Shown here: in pieces, positions 1-7,562 of the stretch
Layout of the letters: every line of letters begins with the position of its first letter
Position numbering within the stretch: position 1 is the stretch's first letter
Assembly (NCBI GenBank): GCA_934179885.1
Contig: CAKPQY010000006.1
Span: 1 to 13,142 of the forward strand
DNA: 13,142 nucleotides
Direction: 5' to 3'
Origin: an uncultured Clostridia bacterium
GTDB lineage: Bacteria; Bacillota; Clostridia; TANB77; CAG-508
Translations under genes and position numbers: made by a program
The notes under the pieces: generated by a model
Databases searched by the model: none
Told to the model about the DNA's origin: nothing
The model's input: the letters and a program-made list of their open reading frames with translations, nothing else

Positions 1-2031
1 ATAGAAAGCTTTTTCTTCTGCGTCATAAATGACAGCTTGAATGATAAGGCTATCCTTAATTGCAGTTAAAATATTCCAACCATTTTGCTTTAATATCATT
101 CCTATTTTAAATGTGTCATCAATATTTACTAATGACGAACCTTGTAAGTAGCACATTAATATAATTGGTAATACTATTTCATTCGCTGGTATTCCTAATA
201 TAAATCCAGTTAATATATATCCATCTAATCCCATTAATTGTGCAAATGGATTTAAGAAATTTGCAATTATTGAAAGTAAGCTTTCACCATTAATTCCTAC
301 ATTAGCTAATATCCAAATCACTAGACCTGCAGGTGCTGCAACTGAAATTGCTCTTCCTAATACAAATAGTGTTCTATCAAATATAGAACGCACTAATATT
401 TTTCCAAATTGAGGTTTTCTGTATGGTGGCAATTCTAAAACCATTGATGATGGCATTCCTTTTAAAATTGTATTTGATAGTATTTTTGATATTATCAATG
501 TTAAAAATATTCCAAATATTATAACCACCATAACTGCTACTGTTGATAATATTGATGATGAAAATCCGTTTCCACCTGCATATGCACCTGCTATAAATAT
601 TGTTGCTATTGATATTAAAAATGGAAATCTTCCATTGCACGGTACTAAATTATTTGTTAATATTGCAATTAATCTTTCCCTTGGTGAGTCTATAATTCTA
701 CATCCTGTTACACCGCAAGCATTACAACCAAATCCCATGCACATTGTAATCATCTGTTTACCACTACAACAAGCTTTTTTAAAAAATCCATCCATATTAA
801 ATGCAATTCTAGGAAGATACCCTAAATCTTCTAATATTGTAAAAAGCGGAAAAAATATTGCCATTGGTGGAAGCATTACCGATATAATCCATGTTAATGT
901 TTGATACACTCCATTTATAAGCATATTTGAAAGCCATTGTGGAGAATGCACATATTCTGCAAAAATAACTAATTTGTCTTGTATCCAATTAAACAGACTA
1001 AATAAAACTTGAGATGGATAATTTGCTCCAACTATTGTAAGCCAAAATATAATGCCTAAAAATAAAATCATTATTGGGATTCCAAATTTTTTTGATGTTA
1101 AAATTTTATCTATTTCTCTATCTCTTGCACTATAATCTTTATTTTCAAATGTACATACTTCTTTTGAAACATCTTCTGCTTTTCTCATAATATCAGCTAC
1201 TACTTTATCTTTAAAATTATTTGATGTAATATTTTCTTTTTCTAATTGATGTTTTACATCTGACAGGCAACTTTGAATATCTTGATTTTCTAAATTGATA
1301 TTCAAATGATTTTTTATTGAATTTAAAATTTTTTCTTCTCCATCAATTAATTTAAGAGAAATCCATTTATATAATTTTTTAGAAATCTTTTCACTTTCAA
1401 TTATTGTGGTAGCTGACCTATATTCTGTTTCAATATTCTGTTCATAAACTTCTGATAATTTTTCTTCTAACAAATTAATATTTTCTTCAATTTTTGAACT
1501 GTATTCTACTTCTTTTGGGCAAGGTACGATTTCACCAGTACATACTTTATATATTGTATCTTTCAGTTTTTCTAATGTACGTTTATCTCTAGCAGTTGTT
1601 CCCACAACTGGAACTCCTAACAATTCTTCTAATTTTTTTAAATTAACTTTTATTTTTTTCTTTTTTGCTTCATCTAACAAATTCACGCAAACTATTATAT
1701 TATCTGTTATTTCCATTATTTGAAAAACTAAATTTAAATTTCTTTCTAAACATGTACTATCTACTACAATTACTGTCACATCTGGGTTTCCAAAACATAT
1801 GTAATCTCTTGCGATTTCTTCTTCCTCTGAATTTGACATTATAGAATATGTACCTGGTATGTCTACAAATGTAAATTTATTATCCTTTATAACCGCTTCT
1901 CCTGTTGCATTCGCAACCGTTTTTCCTGTCCAGTTTCCTGTGTGCTGGTGCATTCCTGTTAAGCTGTTAAATATTGTTGATTTTCCTACATTTGGATTTC
2001 CTGCTAATGCTACTGTGTATGTGTTTTGCAC
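1..2031 (-). CDS. feoB: Ferrous iron transport protein B (partial, 3' end off window)
   Basis: FeoB is a membrane GTPase that imports Fe2+. 677 codons are visible. The N-terminal G domain has the P-loop GNPNVGKST (residues 11-19), DIPG (57-60) and NLLD (117-120, the G4 motif in the FeoB-like context NLLDEA). A mostly helical charged region follows (about 130-330). The membrane part has the Gate-type segments and the FeoB-typical block FGCNACGVTGCR. The start is GTG (2029-2031), chosen because AAGGTGG lies 7 nt upstream and no in-frame ATG fits; the P-loop then falls at the usual distance. The protein follows FeoB up to the segment GWNILTA. The family then expects a membrane helix with a HxPC-like motif, but the sequence reads IKDSLIIQAVIYDAEEKAFY to the window edge, so the C terminus is probably replaced or interrupted. 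The FeoB call is secure; the integrity of the 3' end is not. Confidence 0.95.
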   Translation of the reverse strand, partial: MQNTYTVALAGNPNVGKSTIFNSLTGMHQHTGNWTGKTVANATGEAVIKDNKFTFVDIPGTYSIMSNSEEEEIARDYICFGNPDVTVIVVDSTCLERNLNLVFQIMEITDNIIVCVNLLDEAKKKKIKVNLKKLEELLGVPVVGTTARDKRTLEKLKDTIYKVCTGEIVPCPKEVEYSSKIEENINLLEEKLSEVYEQNIETEYRSATTIIESEKISKKLYKWISLKLIDGEEKILNSIKNHLNINLENQDIQSCLSDVKHQLEKENITSNNFKDKVVADIMRKAEDVSKEVCTFENKDYSARDREIDKILTSKKFGIPIMILFLGIIFWLTIVGANYPSQVLFSLFNWIQDKLVIFAEYVHSPQWLSNMLINGVYQTLTWIISVMLPPMAIFFPLFTILEDLGYLPRIAFNMDGFFKKACCSGKQMITMCMGFGCNACGVTGCRIIDSPRERLIAILTNNLVPCNGRFPFLISIATIFIAGAYAGGNGFSSSILSTVAVMVVIIFGIFLTLIISKILSNTILKGMPSSMVLELPPYRKPQFGKILVRSIFDRTLFVLGRAISVAAPAGLVIWILANVGINGESLLSIIANFLNPFAQLMGLDGYILTGFILGIPANEIVLPIILMCYLQGSSLVNIDDTFKIGMILKQNGWNILTAIKDSLIIQAVIYDAEEKAFY

Positions 2032-2078
2032 AAAATCACCACCTTAAATTTCTTATTACAATATATGTTTTTTATTTA

Positions 2079-2093
2079 AGATAATGACTATAA
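2079..2093. promoter_or_regulatory. Fur-box-like operator upstream of feoB
   Basis: The 15-bp sequence AGATAATGACTATAA matches the 7-1-7 Fur consensus TGATAATNATTATCA at 11 of 14 defined positions. It lies about 50 bp upstream of the feoB start, the expected place for iron-dependent repression. On the minus strand a weak TATAGT -10 (2087-2092) with TTTAAT 17 bp upstream overlaps it; this promoter is tentative. The match is seen; binding by Fur is inferred from the gene downstream. Confidence 0.5.
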
Positions 2094-2143
2094 GAACAAA
2101 AGGGGCATGATTAAAATTTTCTGTGCAAAGTGTTTCTATTATA

Positions 2144-2172
2144 GGAAAAAGCCCCGCCAATAAGCAGAGCTT
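2144..2172 (-). terminator. Rho-independent terminator after ptsI
   Basis: On the minus strand AAGCTCTGC (2164-2172) pairs with GCGGGGCTT (2149-2157) over a 6-nt loop. The 9-bp stem includes two G-T pairs and is followed by a short T run. It begins 6 nt after the ptsI stop codon, so it closes the fru-pts operon and isolates feoB from it. Confidence 0.85.
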
Positions 2173-2178
2173 CTTTAC

Positions 2179-3864
2179 TCAACAATTAAGTCTTCTTTTT
2201 ATTTCTTCAATAGAATTTAATTTCAAAACCTCATCTGCCAACTTTTTACAGTCTTGAAAATTCAAATCTCTTATTAACTTTCTTGCCTGTAAAACCTTAT
2301 TTGCATTCATAGAAAATTCATCCAACCCTAAACCTATTAACAATGGAATAAACGAAGTATCTCCAGCCGCTTCTCCACACATCCCACATAAAATATTGTT
2401 TTTATGAGCACCATCAATAGCTGATTTTATTAATCGTATTACAGCAGGATGAAAATGTGTATATAAATTTGCAACCTTCTCATTACCTCTCTCAACTGCA
2501 ATTGTATATTGAATTAAATCATTTGTTCCAATGCTAAAAAAATCACATTCTTTTGCCAATTCTTCAGCCATTAAAGCCACTGATGGTATTTCGATCATAA
2601 TTCCAATTTCTATATCTTCATTAAATGGAATCTGTTTTTCTTTTAATTCTTCTTTTACTTCTTGAATAATTTTTTTAGACTCTCGTAACTCTTCTATGGA
2701 AGAAATCATTGGCAGCATAATTGCTAGATTCCCATAATTACTTGCTCTTAAAATCGCTCTTAATTGAACCTTAAATAAACTTACATTATCCAAAAAAATT
2801 CTAATTGCTCTATAACCCAAAAAAGGATTATCCTCTTTTGGTAACTTCATATACTTTAAATTTTTATCTCCACCAATATCCAAAGTTCTGATAACTATTC
2901 TTTTATTTTGAAGTTTTTCTGCCACTTTTTTATATGCTTCAAATTGTTCATTTTCTGTTGGAAAATCTTCAGAATTCATATAGAGAAATTCACTTCTTAA
3001 TAATCCAACACCCTCTGCCGTATTATTAATCACAATATCTATATCTTGTGGTCCACCAATATTTGCTAAAAGTTCAACTCGATGCCCATCTTTTGTAGAT
3101 GATATTTCGCTTTTATATGTTTCCAATTTTTCTTTTTCTTTTTTTGAATTATCTTTTATTTTCTCAAATTCCGTCCATTCCTCTTTAGATGGATTTACAA
3201 AAACCTCTCCAGTTCCTCCATTTATAGCAATAGAGTCATTTTCATTTATTTGTTTCATTATTTGTTTTATTCCAATAACTGCTGGAATTTCATGTGTTCT
3301 TGCCATAATAGCCATATGAGAATTTATTCCACCCACTTCAGTAATAATTCCTACTATATTTTTTAAATTTAATTTTGCAGTATCTGATGTTGTTAACTCA
3401 TTTGTAACAAGAATAGTATCAGCTGGTAATTGTGACAAATTAATTTCTTCTTTATTAAGAATTTTATGCAACACCTTTTTCTTCATATCTGCTATATCTG
3501 CACTTCTTGCAGCCATATAAGGGTCATCCATTTCCTCAAACATTTGGATTATTTTGTTAAACCCCACTTCTGTTGCATATGCTGCATTGCACTTCTGCTT
3601 TTCAATTATCTCAACTGTTTCTTGGACTAATGTTGGGTCTTGCAATATCATCAAATATGCTTGCATTATATCCTTTTCTGTACCAGATAATTTATTTACT
3701 AAGTCTTTAATTTCTGTTTCCACTTCATTAACAGCATGATAGAAATTTTCTTTTTCCAATTCCACATCTTCAATTTGAATTTTTTCAGGCTTTATCTCTT
3801 CATTTTTTAATATAATAGCTTTGCCTAATCCAATACCTTCAGAAACACCCTTTCCTTTTAGCAT
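2179..3864 (-). CDS. ptsI: PTS Enzyme I (phosphoenolpyruvate-protein phosphotransferase)
   Basis: Enzyme I takes phosphate from phosphoenolpyruvate and passes it to HPr, the first step of all PTS sugar uptake; it is cytoplasmic. 561 residues, close to the usual 570-575. The phosphorylated histidine is His183 in GGINSHMAIMART. The C-terminal PEP-binding barrel has EFLYMN, RTLDIGGDK, IGIMIEIPS, FFSIGTNDLIQYT and the active-site Cys496 in CGMCGEAAGD. The ATG start is preceded by AGAGGGAAA. It is the last gene of the fruK-fruA-ptsH-ptsI run, 39 nt after ptsH, with a terminator just behind its TGA stop. No key residue is missing. Confidence 0.97.
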   Translation of the reverse strand: MLKGKGVSEGIGLGKAIILKNEEIKPEKIQIEDVELEKENFYHAVNEVETEIKDLVNKLSGTEKDIMQAYLMILQDPTLVQETVEIIEKQKCNAAYATEVGFNKIIQMFEEMDDPYMAARSADIADMKKKVLHKILNKEEINLSQLPADTILVTNELTTSDTAKLNLKNIVGIITEVGGINSHMAIMARTHEIPAVIGIKQIMKQINENDSIAINGGTGEVFVNPSKEEWTEFEKIKDNSKKEKEKLETYKSEISSTKDGHRVELLANIGGPQDIDIVINNTAEGVGLLRSEFLYMNSEDFPTENEQFEAYKKVAEKLQNKRIVIRTLDIGGDKNLKYMKLPKEDNPFLGYRAIRIFLDNVSLFKVQLRAILRASNYGNLAIMLPMISSIEELRESKKIIQEVKEELKEKQIPFNEDIEIGIMIEIPSVALMAEELAKECDFFSIGTNDLIQYTIAVERGNEKVANLYTHFHPAVIRLIKSAIDGAHKNNILCGMCGEAAGDTSFIPLLIGLGLDEFSMNANKVLQARKLIRDLNFQDCKKLADEVLKLNSIEEIKRRLNC

Positions 3865-3903
3865 ACAATTTCCCTCTTTCTCTTATAAAAGTACAATTAA
3901 TTT

Positions 3904-4167
3904 TTATTCACCTAACTGATTCTTAAAAGCAATTCTCAATTCCTCTAAGGCTTTTTCTTCGTTTTCACCATCACATAAAATCTCTAATTCTGTTTTTGAC
4001 TTTATCCCAGCAGACATAATCATAAGAGGAGACTTAGCATTAATTGTCTTTCCATTCACAATAAGACTAACATTACATGGATACTTCATCGCAATTTTTG
4101 CAATTTCCGTAGCAGGCCTAGCATGAAGACCAGTTTCATTTTCTATAACAAAAGTTTCCTTAACCAT
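3904..4167 (-). CDS. ptsH: PTS phosphocarrier protein HPr
   Basis: HPr carries phosphate from Enzyme I to the sugar-specific EIIA domains. The 87-residue length is typical. His15 in TGLHARPA is the phosphate carrier. Ser46 in NAKSPLMIM is the site used by HPr kinase/phosphorylase for catabolite control in Firmicutes, so this is a regulatory HPr and not a Crh-like protein. I take the start at MVKETF (4165-4167), which gives standard HPr numbering; a longer in-frame reading up to 4266 only overlaps fruA in another frame. GGAAGG lies 12 nt upstream, a rather long spacing. It starts 5 nt after the fruA stop, so coupled translation is likely. Confidence 0.97.
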   Translation of the reverse strand: MVKETFVIENETGLHARPATEIAKIAMKYPCNVSLIVNGKTINAKSPLMIMSAGIKSKTELEILCDGENEEKALEELRIAFKNQLGE

Positions 4168-4172
4168 AATTT

Positions 4173-6098
4173 CTATTTTCCTTCCCACACTTTTTTCTTC
4201 AATGCAGCCATAACCCCCATAGCAACAAAAGAACCAACAACCAAAGCCACAACATACCAAAACCAATTACCAATCAAAGGCAACACAAAAATACCACCAT
4301 GAGGAGCCATCAAACTACAATTAAAAGCCATAGACAAAGCACCAGATACTGCAGAACCAACCACACAAGCTGGTAACACACGAATAGGGTCAGCTGAGGC
4401 AAAAGGTATAGCACCTTCTGAAATAAATGATAATCCCATAACATAATTTAATAAACCTGCTTGTCTTTCTTTTTTAGGTAATTTCTTAGGGAAAAATGTT
4501 GCAAGAAGAGCTATTGCAAGTGGAGCCACCATTCCACCAATCATAACTGCAGCCATAATTTCATAATGTCCTTCTGCCAACATTCCAGTTCCAAAAGTAT
4601 AAGCTGCCTTATTTACCGGTCCTCCAAGGTCTACTGACATCATTCCAGCTAAAATTGCTCCTAATATTATTTTATTTACACCACTTAAAGAGAAAAGGAA
4701 ATTGTTTAATCCTGTATTTATTGCTGCTACAAATGGATTTATTATTAACATTATAATTCCTATTAACAATATACCTGCAACTGGGTAAATCAAAATAGTT
4801 CTAATACCTTCCAAACTTTTTGGCATAAAACCAAATAATTTTCTTAAAAATACAACAACATATCCACCTATAAATCCTGCAAGTAATGCTCCTAAAAATC
4901 CTGAACTAACTAATACTTCTTCTGGATTACTTAATGATGTAAATGTTGTTCCTGCTTTAGCAATTGCACCACCAACAAAACCAACTACTAATCCGGGTCT
5001 ATCTCCAATACTCATCGCAATATAACCAGACAAAATCAAAAGCATAAAATCAAAAGCCATTCCACCAATAGTTTTAAAGAATGCCGCAACTGGTGTGTTC
5101 ATACCAAAATTTGATGGGTCTATTGAGTAATCATCTAGCAAGAAAGCTATTGCAATTAAAATACCTCCACCTACTACAAATGGTAACATATGTGTAACAC
5201 CATTCATTAGATGCTTATATATACCACCTTTTTGCTTATCATTTTTACTATTTCCTTCATCATTTTCTTTACTATGATAAATTGGTATTTCATTTGTTGA
5301 TTTTAAAGCTTTTTCAATTAGTTCTTTTGGTTTACGAATACCATCTGTTACACTAGCTCTAAGAACTCTTTTTCCATCAAATCTTGATAAATCCACATTA
5401 ACATCTGATGCAATAATAATTGCTTTTGCTTCTTTAATTTCTTCGTCTGTAAGCACATTTTGTGCCCCTGACTGTCCTTGAGTTTCTATTTTAATTGAAT
5501 GTCCTAATTCTTTTCCCATTTGTTCTAAACCTTCAGCTGCCATATAAGTATGAGCAATTCCTGTTGGACAAGAAGTAATCCCCAATAGTTCATAACTTTC
5601 TTCTTTTTGCTCATTTACTTTTTGTTCTTGGTTTCCTACTTTTTCTTTTTCAGCTTGGTCAATTATTCTTAAAAATTCATCTTTAGATTTTGCATTTAAT
5701 AATTCTTTTCTAAATTTTTCATCCATCAACAAAGTAGATAAAAGACTTAAAACCTCTAAATGAACATTATCTTTAGTGTCAGGAGCTGCAATTAAAAATA
5801 ATAATTTAACTGGCTTTTCATCTAAAGATTCAAAATCAACTCCATTCGGTATTACCATTGCAGCAAGCCCTGGAGCTGATATGCTATCACCCTTTCCATG
5901 AGGTATTGCAATTTCTTCCCCAATTCCTGTTGAACCTTCTTTTTCTCTTTTCATTACTAGTTCCAGATATTTGTCTTTATCTGTAATGTTTCCATTTTCG
6001 TTCATCAATTCTACTGCTTTTTTTAGTATTTCTTCTTTATTTGAAGCTTCTACATTTAAATCAATAGAATCTTTTTTTAATAAATCTGTGATTTTCAT
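4173..6098 (-). CDS. fruA: Fructose-specific PTS transporter EIIABC
   Basis: This is the fused membrane permease that imports fructose and phosphorylates it, normally at carbon 1. 641 residues with domains in the order A-B-C. EIIA (about 1-150) has the phosphorylated His67 in GIGEEIAIPHGK. EIIB (about 170-268) has Cys177 in GITSCPTGIAHTYMAAE, the fructose-family signature. A hydrophilic linker (270-292) leads to EIIC (about 295-635), with several membrane helices and the motifs NGVTHMLPFVVGGG, GDRPGLVVGF and SEGAIPFA. ATG start with AAAGGA upstream. The gene lies 44 nt behind fruK and 5 nt ahead of ptsH. Mannose-type or 2-O-a-mannosylglycerate permeases share the fold, but the neighbouring fruK favours fructose. 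Confidence 0.95.
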   Translation of the reverse strand: MKITDLLKKDSIDLNVEASNKEEILKKAVELMNENGNITDKDKYLELVMKREKEGSTGIGEEIAIPHGKGDSISAPGLAAMVIPNGVDFESLDEKPVKLLFLIAAPDTKDNVHLEVLSLLSTLLMDEKFRKELLNAKSKDEFLRIIDQAEKEKVGNQEQKVNEQKEESYELLGITSCPTGIAHTYMAAEGLEQMGKELGHSIKIETQGQSGAQNVLTDEEIKEAKAIIIASDVNVDLSRFDGKRVLRASVTDGIRKPKELIEKALKSTNEIPIYHSKENDEGNSKNDKQKGGIYKHLMNGVTHMLPFVVGGGILIAIAFLLDDYSIDPSNFGMNTPVAAFFKTIGGMAFDFMLLILSGYIAMSIGDRPGLVVGFVGGAIAKAGTTFTSLSNPEEVLVSSGFLGALLAGFIGGYVVVFLRKLFGFMPKSLEGIRTILIYPVAGILLIGIIMLIINPFVAAINTGLNNFLFSLSGVNKIILGAILAGMMSVDLGGPVNKAAYTFGTGMLAEGHYEIMAAVMIGGMVAPLAIALLATFFPKKLPKKERQAGLLNYVMGLSFISEGAIPFASADPIRVLPACVVGSAVSGALSMAFNCSLMAPHGGIFVLPLIGNWFWYVVALVVGSFVAMGVMAALKKKVWEGK

Positions 6099-6142
6099 GT
6101 TTTTTTCAATCCTTTCTTATTTTATAAAATAATGTCTAACCT

Positions 6143-7057
6143 CTAAAATATAACTTCTCTAAACAATTTTAAAATTTCTTCTTTAGTTGCTAAAAATATA
6201 GAATTTGCAGTAGCTGTACCTGCTGCCACTCCCATTTGAAGTGCTTTTTCATAATTGTTAAACATTTGATATCCTGCTATAAATCCTGCAACCATTGAAT
6301 CTCCTGCTCCTACAGTATTAATAGTTTTTTCTGTATTTGATATTTTCATTTTATATATGCAATTATTTTCATCTATAAGTACTGCTCCTTTACTTCCCAT
6401 AGATATTAATACGTTTTTAGCACCTTTGGCTTGTAATTTTTTTGCGTATTCAATCGCTTCTTCTTGATTAGAAATTTTAACATTAAAAATTTCTCCCAAT
6501 TCATCTTGATTTGGTTTTATTAAAAAAGGCTTATATTCCAATGTTTTTAATAATAAATCTCCTGTTGTATCAACAATTATTTTTACATCTCTTTTTTCTA
6601 ACCTTTTACAAATATTTTGATAAATATCAGTTTCTATTCCTCTAGGCACACTACCAGATAATACTAATATATCTCCATTTTTTAGCATTTCTATTTTTTT
6701 ATATAATAATTCGATATAATTTTTTTCAATAAATGGACCTTTACTATTTATTGCTGTTTCTTTATTTGGTTCTGCAATTTTTATATTAATTCTTGAGATA
6801 TCGTTTTCAATTTTTATAAAATCAGTTTTAATTCCATATTCTTTTACTTTTCTTTCAATTTCATCTCCTACAAAACCTGCTATGAAACCAAGTGCTGTTG
6901 TTTCAATGCCTAGTTCTTTTAGTACAATTGAAACATTGATTCCTTTTCCTCCTGCTAAAATATGCTCTTTTTCACTTCGATTTATTTTTCCTATTTCAAA
7001 GTTTTGTGTTTTGATTATATAGTCTAATGCTGGGTTAAATGTTATTGTGTATATCAT
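6143..7057 (-). CDS. fruK: 1-phosphofructokinase (PfkB family)
   Basis: FruK phosphorylates fructose 1-phosphate, the product of the fructose PTS, to fructose 1,6-bisphosphate, feeding glycolysis. 304 residues, normal for the family. It opens with the typical MIYTITFNPALDYI. The PfkB substrate signature GGKGINVSIVLKELG lies at about 37-51. The ATP-site motif NTVGAGDSMVAGF contains the catalytic base Asp253. ATG start with GGATGGAG upstream. It is the first gene of the operon. No convincing promoter is visible in the 40 bp between it and the tRNA terminator, so it may start from a weak promoter or from leaky readthrough. Tagatose-6-phosphate kinase is related, but the context points to FruK. 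Confidence 0.94.
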   Translation of the reverse strand: MIYTITFNPALDYIIKTQNFEIGKINRSEKEHILAGGKGINVSIVLKELGIETTALGFIAGFVGDEIERKVKEYGIKTDFIKIENDISRINIKIAEPNKETAINSKGPFIEKNYIELLYKKIEMLKNGDILVLSGSVPRGIETDIYQNICKRLEKRDVKIIVDTTGDLLLKTLEYKPFLIKPNQDELGEIFNVKISNQEEAIEYAKKLQAKGAKNVLISMGSKGAVLIDENNCIYKMKISNTEKTINTVGAGDSMVAGFIAGYQMFNNYEKALQMGVAAGTATANSIFLATKEEILKLFREVIF

Positions 7058-7099
7058 TTTTTCTCCATCCTTTTTTTACTCTTATTTTAAATATTTCCC

Positions 7100-7130
7100 A
7101 AAAAAAAAAGAATATTCATTTCTGAATATT
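7100..7130 (-). terminator. Terminator after tRNA-Leu, possibly bidirectional
   Basis: AATATTCA (7111-7118) and TGAATATT (7123-7130) form a perfect 8-bp stem with a 4-nt loop. On the minus strand it is followed by about ten T after one C, which fits termination of the tRNA transcript before fruK. On the plus strand TCTTTTT also follows. The stem is AT-only, so it may be leaky. Confidence 0.75.
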
Positions 7131-7162
7131 TCTTTTTAAATTTTGTTCACTATTTTACAAAA

Positions 7163-7245
7163 TGGTACCGATGGTGGGACTCGAACCCACATGGTTTCCC
7201 GCACGATTTTGAGTCGTGTGCGTCTACCAATTCCGCCACATCGGC
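7163..7245 (-). tRNA. tRNA-Leu (anticodon CAA)
   Basis: 83 nt with the CCA end encoded. The acceptor strand GCCGATG pairs with CATCGGT, with a G-U wobble at the first pair. The D arm is closed by GCG/CGC. The anticodon stem CACGA/TCGTG holds the loop CTCAAAA, so the anticodon is CAA, reading UUG. There is a short variable arm (GG-GAAA-CC) typical of class II leucine tRNAs, and the T arm is GTGGG-TTCGAGT-CCCAC. Confidence 0.97.
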
Positions 7246-7278
7246 ATATTTTAATAGTTCAATTACTTTTGCTTTATT

Positions 7279-7307
7279 ATATTAACACATTTATAAAAAA
7301 AAGTCTA
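7279..7307 (-). promoter_or_regulatory. Promoter of tRNA-Leu
   Basis: On the minus strand TAGACT (-35, 7302-7307), a 17-bp spacer and TAATAT (-10, 7279-7284), with an overlapping TATAAT 3 bp on. Transcription would start near 7272, about 27 nt before the tRNA. The same TAATAT and 17-bp spacing recur upstream of metG and of the small RNA at 12641-12788. Confidence 0.65.
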
Positions 7308-7347
7308 GTAAATATAAAAAAATTTTGTAACTATTCAAAAATATAAA

Positions 7348-7541
7348 GTTACAATTCACAGTAAAAAAACTTAAAGTCCGCGCAGGGGAATAGTTATTAA
7401 TTAAACGAAGTCCTCGTGGGGACCAATGAATACTGTTAAATGCGTTAGCATTGTTACAGTATCATTGGGAAGGACTAAGTTAAATTAATAACTCTTACCC
7501 GTTGCAGGACACTTCAAACTTTAATAGCTGTGAATTGTAAC
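7348..7541. repeat. 14-bp perfect inverted repeat framing the structured RNA
   Basis: GTTACAATTCACAG (7348-7361) and its exact complement (7528-7541) frame a 166-bp core. Past one bulged base the pairing goes on for several AT pairs on either side, reaching into the stop codon of the 801-residue gene. The right arm holds the TACAAT -10 proposed for the RNA. No target-site duplication is visible. Confidence 0.85.
7362..7527 (-). ncRNA. ssrS: Long rod-shaped structured RNA, probably 6S RNA
   Basis: The stretch folds into one long interrupted hairpin. From outside in: AAAGTTTGAA with TTTAAGTTT; GTCC with GGAC; GGG with CCC; GTTATTAATT with AATTAATAAC; AGTCC with GGACT; CCAATGATACTG with CAGTATTCATTGG (one bulged base); and a tip AATGC-loop-GCATT. 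The internal loops are unequal. 6S RNA is a rod of this kind that binds the RNA polymerase holoenzyme. From memory, the flanks of the lower stem (TGCAACGGG and CCTGCGCGG) resemble the conserved closing-stem segments of E. coli 6S RNA (CGCAAGCGGG and CCTGCGGCGG). On the minus strand the 3' end runs into seven T, like an intrinsic terminator, and a promoter fits upstream. Another Clostridial hairpin RNA is possible, and the strand is not certain. Confidence 0.6.
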
Positions 7542-7562
7542 CTTTAAATATTTTTCTGTTCA
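7534..7562 (-). promoter_or_regulatory. Candidate promoter of the 6S-like RNA
   Basis: On the minus strand TGAACA (-35, 7557-7562), a 17-bp spacer and TACAAT (-10, 7534-7539), 4 of 6 and 5 of 6 matches to consensus. The -35 lies inside the last codons of the 801-residue gene. The predicted start, near 7527, falls right at the base of the RNA's own stem. Confidence 0.5.

Noticed and set aside
635..904. Open frames on either strand inside feoB (377-640 minus, 635-904 plus)
   Set aside because: Both are out of frame with feoB, whose frame gives an unbroken, motif-bearing protein through this stretch.
4168..4266. 33-residue N-terminal extension of HPr in the same open frame
   Set aside because: It overlaps the fruA 3' end in another frame, reads as Cys/Phe/Gly-rich nonsense, and HPr numbering (His15, Ser46) fits the start at 4167.
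7058..7099. Riboswitch or attenuator in front of fruK
   Set aside because: The only hairpin (7111-7130) is better explained as the tRNA-Leu terminator; the remaining leader is about 40 nt and has no structure.
7348..7541. Insertion sequence or MITE
   Set aside because: The whole inside folds as one rod with loops, not just the ends; no target duplication and no second copy in the window. Not fully excluded.
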